Positions 58,001 to 64,000 of a DNA stretch of 64,000 nucleotides are shown here, piece by piece. Under the pieces are notes generated by a model, which worked only from the letters and a program-made list of their open reading frames with translations, made no database searches and was not told the origin of the DNA. The stretch comes from Macropodus opercularis (Eukaryota > Chordata > Actinopteri > Anabantiformes > Osphronemidae): assembly GCA_030770545.1 (NCBI GenBank), contig CM061090.1, positions 16,526,501 to 16,590,500 on the forward strand, written 5' to 3'. Position 1 is the stretch's first letter. Each line of letters starts with the position of its first letter. The position numbers and the translations under genes were made by a program.

Positions 58001-61000
58001 TTGTTGTTGTGGGTGACTCACTTGTGGTTGTTGTTGTGGGTGCCTCAGTTGTGGTTGTTGTTGTGGATGTCTCAGTTGTTGTTGGTGTAGCCACAGTTGT
58101 TGTTGTGGGTGACTCACTTGTGGTTGTTGTTGTGGGTGCCTCAGTTGTGGTTGTTGTTGTGGATGCCTCAGTTGTTGGTGGTGTAGCCACAGTTGTTGTT
58201 GTGGATGTCTCAGTTGTTGTTGGTGTAGCCACAGTTGTTGTTGTGGGTGACTCACTTGTGGTTGTTGTTGTGGGTGACTCACTTGTGGTTGTTGTTGTGG
58301 AAGTCTCAGTTGTTGTTGGTATAGCCACAGTTGTTGTTGTGGGTGACTCACTTGTGGTTGTTGTTGTGGGTGCCTCAGTTGTGTTTGTTGTTGTGGATGT
58401 CTCAGTTGTTGTTGGTGTAGCCACAGTTGTTGTTGTGGGTGACTCACTTGTGGTTGTTGTTGTGGGTGACTCAGTTGTGGTTGTTGATGTGGGTGCCTCA
58501 GTTGTGGTTGTTGTTGTGGATGTCTCAGTTGTTGTTGGTGTAGCCACAGTTGTTGTTGTGGGTGCCTCAGTTGTGGTTGTTGTTGTGGATGTCTCAGTTG
58601 TTGTTGGTGTAGCCACAGTTGTTGTTGTGGGTGACTCACTTGTGGTTGTTGTTGTGGGTGCCTCAGTTGTGGTTGTTGTTGTGGATGTCTCAGTTGTTGT
58701 TGGTGTAGCCACATTTGTTGTTGTGGGTGACTCACTTGTGGTTGTTGTTGCTTCAGTTGTTGTTTTTATGATGGGTGACTCACTTGTGGTTGTTGTTGTG
58801 GATGTCTCAGTTGTTGTTGGTGTAGCCACAGTTGTTGTTGTGGATGTCTCAGTTGTTGTTGGTGTAGCCACAGTTGTTGTTGTGGGTGACTCACTTGTGG
58901 TTGTTGTTGTGGATGTCTCAGCTGTGGTTGTTGTTGTGGATGTCTCAGTTGTTGTTGGTGTAGCCACAGTTGTTGTTGTGGATGTCTCAGTTGTTGTTGG
59001 TGTAGCCACAGTTGTTGTTGTGGGTGACTCACTTGTGGTTGTTGTTGTGGGTGCCTCAGTTGTGGTTGTTGTTGTGGATGTCTCAGTTGTTGTTGGTGTA
59101 GGCACAGTTGTTGTTGTGGGTGCCTCAGTTGTGGTTGTTGTTGTGGATGTCTCAGTTGTTGTTGGTGTAGCCACAGTTGTTGTTGTGGATTTCTCAGTTG
59201 TTGTTGGTGTAGCCACAGTTGTTGTTGTGGGTGACTCACTTGTGGTTGTTGTTGTGGGTGCCTCAGTTGTGGTTGTTGTTGTGGATGTCTCAGTTGTTGT
59301 TGGTGTAGCCACAGTTGTTGTTGTGGGTGACTCACTTGTGGTTGTTGTTGTGGGTGCCTCAGTTGTGGTTGTTGTTGTGGATGTCTCAGTTGTTGTTGGT
59401 GTAGCCACAGTTGTTGTTGTGGGTGACTCACTTGTGGTTGTTGTTGTGGGTGCCTCAGTTGTGGTTGTTGTTGTGGATGTCTCAGTTGTTGTTGGTGTAG
59501 ACACAGTTGTTGTTGTGGGTGCCTCAGTTGTGGTTGTTGTTGTGGATTTCTCAGTTGTTGTTGGTGTAAGCACAGTTGTTGTTGTGGGTGCCTCAGTTGT
59601 GGTTGTTGTTGTGGATGTCTCAGTTGTTATTGGTGTAGCCACAGTTGTAGTTGTGGGTGACTCACTTGTGGTTGTTGTTGTGGGTGCCTCAATTGTGGTT
59701 GTTGTTGTGGATGTGTCAGTTGTTGTTGGTGTAGCCACAGTTGTTGTTTTGGGTGACTCACTTGTGGTTGTTGTTGTGGGTGCCTCAGTTGTGGTTGTTG
59801 TTGTGGATGTCTCAGTTGTTGTTGGTGTAGCCACAGTTGTTGTTGTGGGTGACTCACTTGTGGTTGTTGTTGTGGGTGACTCACTTGTGGTTGTTGTTGC
59901 TTCCGTTGTTGTTGTTATGATGGGTGACTCACTTGTTGTTGTTGTTGTGGGTGCCTCAGTTGTGGTTGACTCAGTCGTGGTTGTTGTTGCTACAGTTGTA
60001 GTTGTGGGTGTCTCAATTCTAGTAGTTGTCAATTCAGTTGTGGTTGTTGCAGCTACAGTTGTTGTTGTGGGTGCCTCGGTTGTCGTTGTTGTTGTGGGTG
60101 CCTCAGTTGTGGTTGTTGTTGTGTATGTCTCAGTTGTTGTTGGTGTAGCCACAGTTGTTGTTGTGGGTGACTCACTTGTTGTTGTTGTTGTGGGTGCCTC
60201 AGTTGTTGTTTGTGTAGCCACAGTTGTTGTTGTGGGTGACTCACTTGTGGTTGTTGTTGTGGATGTCTCAGTTGTTGTTGGTGTAGCCACAGTTGTTGTT
60301 GTGGGTGACTCACTTGTGGTTGTTGTTGTGGATGTCTCAGTTGTTGTTGGTGTAGCCACAGTTGTTGTTGTGGGTGACTCACTTGTGGTTGTTGTTGTGG
60401 GTGCCTCAGTTGTGGTTGTTGTTGTGGATGTCTCAGTTGTTGTTGGTGTAGCCACAGTTGTTGTTGTTGTGGGTGACTCACTTGTGGTTGTTGTTGTGGG
60501 TGCCTCAGTTGTGGTTGTTGTTGTGGATGTCTCAGTTGTTGTTGGTGTAGCCACAGTTGTAGTTGTGGGTGACTCACTTGTGGTTGTTGTTGTGGGTGCC
60601 TCAGTTGTGGTTGTTGTTGTGGATGTCTCAGTTGTTGTTGGTGTAGCCACAGTTGTTGTTGTGGTTGACTCACTTGTGGTTGTTGTTGTGGGTGCCTCAG
60701 TTGTGGTTGTTGTTGTGGATGTCTCAGTTGTTGTTGGTGTAGGCACAGTTGTGGTTGTGGGTGCCTCAGTTGTGGTTGTTGTTGTGGATGTCTCAGTTGT
60801 TGTTGGTGTAGCCACAGTTGTTGTTGTGGATGTCTCAGTTGTTGTTGGTGTAGCCACAGTTGTTGTTGTGGGTGACTCACTTGTGGTTGTTGTTGTCGGT
60901 GCCTCAGTTGTGGTTGTTGTTGTGGATGTCTCAGTTGTTGTTGGTGTAGCCACAGTTGTTGTTGTGGGTGACTCACTTGTGGTTGTTGTTGTGGGTGCCT

Positions 61001-64000
61001 CAGTTGTGGTTGACTCAGTCGTGGTTGTTGTTGCTACAGTTGTAGTTGTGGCTGTCTCAATTCTAGTAGTTGTCAATTCAGTTGTGGTTGTTGCAGCTAC
61101 AGTTGTTGTTGTGGGTGCCTCGGTTGTCGTTGTTGTTGTGGGTGCCTCAGTTGTGGTTGTTGTTGTGGATGTCTCAGTTGTTGTTGGTGTAGCCACAGTT
61201 GTTGTTGTGGGTGACTCACTTGTGGTTGTTGTTGTGGGTGCCTCAGTTGTGGTTGTTGTTGTGGATGTCTCAGTTGTTGTTGGTGTAGCCACAGTTGTTG
61301 TTGTGGGTGACTCACTTGTGGTTGTTGTTGTGGGTGCCTCAGTTGTGGTTGTTGTTGTGGATGCCTCAGTTGTTGGTGGTGTAGCCACAGTTGTTGTTGT
61401 GGATGTCTCAGTTGTTGTTGGTGTAGCCACAGTTGTTGTTGTGGGTGACTCACTTGTGGTTGTTGTTGTGGGTGTCTCAGTTGTGGTTGTTGTTGTGGAT
61501 GTCTCAGTTGTTGTTGGTGTAGCCACAGTTGTTGTTGTGGATGTTTCAGTTGTTGTTGGTGTAGCCACAGTTGTTGTTGTGGGTGACTCACTTGTGGTTG
61601 TTGTTGTGGATGTCTCAGTTGTTGTTGGTGTAGCCACAGTTGTTGTTGTGGGTGACTCACTTGTGGTTGTTGTTGTGGATGTCTCAGTTGTTGTTGGTGT
61701 AGCCACAGTTGTTGTTGTGGGTGACTCACTTGTGGTTGTTGTTGTGGGTGCCTCAGTTGTGGTTGTTGTTGTGGATGTCTCAGTTGTTGTTGGTGTAGCC
61801 ACAGTTGTTGTTGTTGTGGGTGACTCACTTGTGGTTGTTGTTGTGGGTGCCTCAGTTGTGGTTGTTGTTGTGGATGTCTCAGTTGTTGTTGGTGTAGCCA
61901 CAGTTGTAGTTGTGGGTGACTCACTTGTGGTTGTTGTTGTGGGTGCCTCAGTTGTGGTTGTTGTTGTGGATGTCTCAGTTGTTGTTGGTGTAGCCACAGT
62001 TGTTGTTGTGGTTGACTCACTTGTGGTTGTTGTTGTGGGTGCCTCAGTTGTGGTTGTTGTTGTGGATGTCTCAGTTGTTGTTGGTGTAGGCACAGTTGTG
62101 GTTGTGGGTGCCTCAGTTGTGGTTGTTGTTGTGGATGTCTCAGTTGTTGTTGGTGTAGCCACAGTTGTTGTTGTGGATGTCTCAGTTGTTGTTGGTGTAG
62201 CCACAGTTGTTGTTGTGGGTGACTCACTTGTGGTTGTTGTTGTCGGTGCCTCAGTTGTGGTTGTTGTTGTGGATGTCTCAGTTGTTGTTGGTGTAGCCAC
62301 AGTTGTTGTTGTGGGTGACTCACTTGTGGTTGTTGTTGTGGGTGCCTCAGTTGTGGTTGACTCAGTCGTGGTTGTTGTTGCTACAGTTGTAGTTGTGGCT
62401 GTCTCAATTCTAGTAGTTGTCAATTCAGTTGTGGTTGTTGCAGCTACAGTTGTTGTTGTGGGTGCCTCGGTTGTCGTTGTTGTTGTGGGTGCCTCAGTTG
62501 TGGTTGTTGTTGTGGATGTCTCAGTTGTTGTTGGTGTAGCCACAGTTGTTGTTGTGGGTGACTCACTTGTGGTTGTTGTTGTGGGTGCCTCAGTTGTGGT
62601 TGTTGTTGTGGATGTCTCAGTTGTTGTTGGTGTAGCCACAGTTGTTGTTGTGGGTGACTCACTTGTGGTTGTTGTTGTAGGTGCCTCAGTTGTGGTTGTT
62701 GTTGTGGATGCCTCAGTTGTTGGTGGTGTAGCCACAGTTGTTGTTGTGGATGTCTCAGTTGTTGTTGGTGTAGCCACAGTTGTTGTTGTGGGTGACTCAC
62801 TTGTGGTTGTTGTTGTGGGTGTCTCAGTTGTGGTTGTTGTTGTGGATGTCTCAGTTGTTGTTGGTGTAGCCACAGTTGTTGTTGTGGATGTTTCAGTTGT
62901 TGTTGGTGTAGCCACAGTTGTTGTTGTGGGTGACTCACTTGTGGTTGTTGTTGTGGGTGCCTCAGTTGTGGTTGTTGTTGTGGATGTCTCAGTTGTTGTT
63001 GGTGTAGCCACAGTTGTTGTTGTGGGTGACTCACTTGTGGTTGTTGTTGTGGATGTCTCAGTTGTTGTTGGTGTAGCCACAGTTGTTGTTGTGGTTGACT
63101 CACTTGTGGTTGTTGTTGTGGGTGCCTCAGTTGTGGTTGTTGTTGTGGATGTCTCAGTTGTTGTTGGTGTAGGCACAGTTGTGGTTGTGGGTGCCTCAGT
63201 TGTGGTTGTTGTTGTGGATGTCTCAGTTGTTGTTGGTGTAGCCACAGTTGTTGCTGTGGATGTCTCAGTTGTTGTTGTGGATGTCTCAGTTGTTGTTGGT
63301 GTAGCCACAGTTGTTGTTGTGGGTGCCTTAGTTGTGGTTGTTGTTGTGGATGTCTCAGTTGTTGTTGGTGTAGCCACAGTTGTTGTTGTGGGTGACTCAC
63401 TTGTGGTTGTTGTTGTGGGTGCCTCAGTTGTGGTTGTTGTTGTGGATGTCTCAGTTGTTGTTGGTGTAGCCACAGTTGTTGTTGTGGGTGACTCACTTGT
63501 GGTTGTTGTTGTGGGTGCCTCAGTTGTGGTTGTTGTTGTGGATGTCTCAGTTGTTGTTGGTGTAGCCACAGTTGTTGTTGTGGGTGACTCACTTGTGGTT
63601 GTTGATGTGGGTACCTCAGTTGTGGTTGTTGTTGTGGATGTCTCAGTTGTTGTTGGTGTAGCCACAGTTGTTGTTGTGGGTGACTCACTTGTGGTTGTTG
63701 TTGTGGGTGACTCACTTGTGGTTGTTGTTGCTTCCGTTGTTGTTGTTATGATGGGTGACTCACTTGTGGTTGTTGTTGTGGGTGCCTCAGTTGTGGTTGA
63801 CTCAGTCGTGGTTGTTGTTGCTACAGTTGTAGTTGTGGGTGTCTCAATTCTAGTAGTTGTCAATTCAGTTGTGGTTGTTGCAGCTACAGTTGTTGTTGTG
63901 GGTGCCTCGGTTGTCGTTGTTGTTGTGGGTGCCTCAGTTGTGGTTGTTGTTGTGGATGTCTCAGTTGTTGTTGGTGTAGCCACAGTTGTTGTTGTGGGTG
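33946..64000 (-). CDS. Gene B: giant Thr/Pro/Ser mucin-like protein with two SEA domains and GPI-type C-terminus (5' end beyond window)
   Basis: Proposed join: 64000-35994 (open at edge), 35834-35770, 35671-35487, 35056-34689, 34436-34375, 34270-34122, 34031-33946 (TAA at 33948-33946). All introns are GT-AG and frame-compatible; SEA exons carry phases 0/2/1 as in gene A. Order: at least 9,290 residues of PTS repeats, SEA 1, a short Thr-rich linker, SEA 2 with GSVYN, and a hydrophobic tail without a basic cytoplasmic segment. This describes a cell-surface mucin-like rod tethered through its C-terminus, most simply by GPI. Signal peptide and N-terminus lie to the right of the window. Homology to gene A is clear in SEA 2 and in exon layout, so the two are tandem paralogues. 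It could instead be an ordinary single-pass protein with a four-residue tail. Function beyond mucin-like surface coat is not known. Confidence 0.85.
34122..34270 (-). CDS. Gene B exon: C-terminal part of SEA domain 2 with GSVYN motif
   Basis: This 149-bp exon encodes S-PGSVYNNFNMTFNDTLVPN and on to EGSTITVDGI, leaving in phase 1 at GTACGT. It keeps Gly-Ser at the autoproteolysis position (GSVYN). NMT, NDT and NNT are possible N-glycosylation sites. Length and phases equal those of gene A exons 4 and 7. Confidence 0.84.
34375..34436 (-). CDS. Gene B exon: middle of SEA domain 2
   Basis: This 62-bp exon encodes LEPLFQKKFWTFMFIKIVKY plus two bases. The acceptor follows a long T tract (TTTTTTTTTCCTACAG); the donor is GTAATT. 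It is the direct homologue of gene A exons 3 and 6, of identical length and phase, diverged at about half of its residues. Confidence 0.84.
34689..35056 (-). CDS. Gene B exon: short Thr-rich linker plus start of SEA domain 2
   Basis: This 368-bp exon (2 bases plus 122 codons) is the unexpanded counterpart of the giant PTS exons in gene A. It begins SSPLPIDTTTIPPTNTALV, has about 75 residues of Thr/Ser/Ala with a run of Thr encoded partly by an (ACA)n stretch, then TTKPGTATRQVTFRSRLSTF and on to ERTTMITTQ, the SEA start. It leaves in phase 0 at GTAAGC (34688-34683). The SEA segment matches that of gene A nearly residue for residue (VTFRS, STFTTDL, ERTTMIT-Q). Confidence 0.83.
34880..34912. repeat. 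(GTT)n microsatellite in the coding linker of gene B
   Basis: A run of GTT trinucleotides on the plus strand encodes a poly-Thr tract (ACA codons) on the minus strand. Slippage would only change Thr number. Confidence 0.8.
35057..35486 (-). other. 430-bp intron of gene B between SEA 1 and the linker exon
   Basis: GTAAGT at 35486-35481 and TTTTACAG ending at 35057 bound it. It is the longest intron seen in gene B. I see no further exon in it. Confidence 0.75.
35487..35671 (-). CDS. Gene B exon: C-terminal part of SEA domain 1 (no Gly-Ser cleavage motif)
   Basis: This 185-bp exon encodes NAAHQAKVDGTTAEMGLVFN and on to SVVIKPTTVNLI, leaving in phase 1 at GTAAGT. The strand pattern (MGLVFNST..., then a helix with AVVTQTIIDAANN) is that of a SEA C-terminal half. 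The loop where other copies have GSVVN reads VDGTTAEMG, so the autoproteolytic Gly-Ser pair is absent. NST, NNT and NFS are possible N-glycosylation sites. Confidence 0.82.
35770..35834 (-). CDS. Gene B exon: middle of SEA domain 1
   Basis: This 65-bp exon encodes CNQIYKGKFGEQFDHCYVKSF plus two bases. Acceptor CTTCCTTTCAG, donor GTAAAA. It replaces the LEPFYREKF helix of the other SEA copies with a diverged sequence holding two Cys; a third Cys is in the preceding exon (KRCVAT). These could pair within the domain, unlike the Cys-free SEA copies of gene A. Phases are 0 in and 2 out, as in the paralogous exons. Confidence 0.82.
35994..64000 (-). CDS. Gene B giant repeat exon: 32-residue PTS units, plus start of SEA domain 1
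   Basis: One uninterrupted reading frame covers 28,007 bp to the window edge (about 9,335 codons). The core unit is 32 residues: SESPTTTTVATPTTTETS followed by a run of six Thr, then EAP and about five Thr. It is punctuated about twenty times by a different stretch containing VAATTTTELTTT, RIETPTTTTVATTTTT and ESTTTEAP. There is no Cys and very little Lys or Arg. From about 36850 down to 36090 the repeats become irregular (KAHTITTTEMIISTAEAP, NISRNESLTS), then PPPPVYTISVTLSEPFTADL opens a SEA domain that continues to EKRCVAT at a phase-0 donor (ACG|GTTAGT, exon end 35994). The length is beyond the longest human coding exon I know of (MUC16, roughly 22 kb from memory). Confidence 0.88.
36850..64000. 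repeat. 96-bp satellite-like coding repeat array of gene B
   Basis: The basic period is 96 bp (32 codons), for example GCCACAGTTG marks at 46319 and 46415. Units are trimmed or extended by multiples of 3 only. Higher-order duplications are superimposed: offset 2,223 (41636-43303 with 43859-45526), offset 1,980 (46151-47236 with 48131-49216), and offset 3,051 (55715-56833 with 58766-59884). Confidence 0.9.

Noticed and set aside
38060..63715. Many Gln/Pro/His/Leu-rich minus-strand frames
   Set aside because: Alternate frame of the 96-bp repeat; the Thr frame is continuous over 28 kb and joins SEA exons, while these are broken repeatedly.
36850..64000. CRISPR-like or satellite DNA interpretation of the regular repeats
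   Set aside because: There are no constant repeats with variable spacers, and the array keeps one coding frame and splices into SEA exons, so it is a coding tandem repeat in a vertebrate gene.
1..64000. Fungal flocculin or other microbial Thr-rich cell-wall protein
   Set aside because: SEA domains split by short GT-AG introns with conserved phases, and CR1/L2-like LINEs in the spacer, point to a vertebrate.
1..64000. Whole window as an assembly artefact
   Set aside because: Cannot be excluded for exact copy numbers, but frame conservation of all repeats and correct splice phases across ten introns argue that the genes are real.

Overview
The window looks like vertebrate DNA, most likely a ray-finned (teleost) fish. 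Evidence: AT-rich intergenic DNA, short GT-AG introns (mostly 87-250 bp), CR1/L2-type LINE remnants, and mucin-like genes with SEA domains. Nothing bacterial or viral is visible. The species cannot be named from sequence alone.

Nearly all coding sequence is on the minus strand and belongs to two giant tandem head-to-tail mucin-like genes. Read in the direction of transcription (right to left), the upstream gene (33946 to beyond 64000, called gene B here) starts outside the window. It has one open exon of at least 28,007 bp (about 9,335 codons) of Thr/Pro/Ser-rich 32-residue (96-bp) repeats, then a first SEA domain split over three exons, a short Thr-rich linker, a second SEA domain, and a last exon encoding a hydrophobic C-terminus that looks like a GPI-anchor signal. 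About 9 kb of non-coding DNA follows (24990-33945), holding a 5'-truncated, frameshifted LINE, an older LINE relic, and perhaps a 5' UTR exon.

The second gene (24973 to beyond base 1, called gene A) starts with an intron-split signal peptide and continues as repeated modules. Each module is a giant Thr/Glu/Ala/Pro exon (2,663, 2,165 and at least 3,066 codons) followed by two small exons that complete a SEA domain. Two complete modules and the start of a third lie in the window; the gene runs off the left edge still open. The module is symmetrical (enters and leaves in phase 1), so it can be duplicated without breaking the frame. The two SEA blocks, introns included, are almost identical at an offset of 7,042 bp, so the duplication is recent or kept homogeneous by gene conversion.

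Together the genes look like a local expansion of SEA-PTS (Pro/Thr/Ser) mucins: an exported, densely O-glycosylated, acidic rod interrupted by SEA domains and, at least for gene B, attached to the cell surface by its C-terminus. SEA domains of this type, modular SEA arrays and O-glycosylated PTS repeats are known from transmembrane mucins such as MUC16. The GPI-type ending, the 28-kb exon and the interleaving of multi-kilobase PTS exons with SEA domains are the unusual parts. The long Val/Ala/Ser-rich and Gln/Pro/His-rich open frames are shadows of the repeats and are not annotated.
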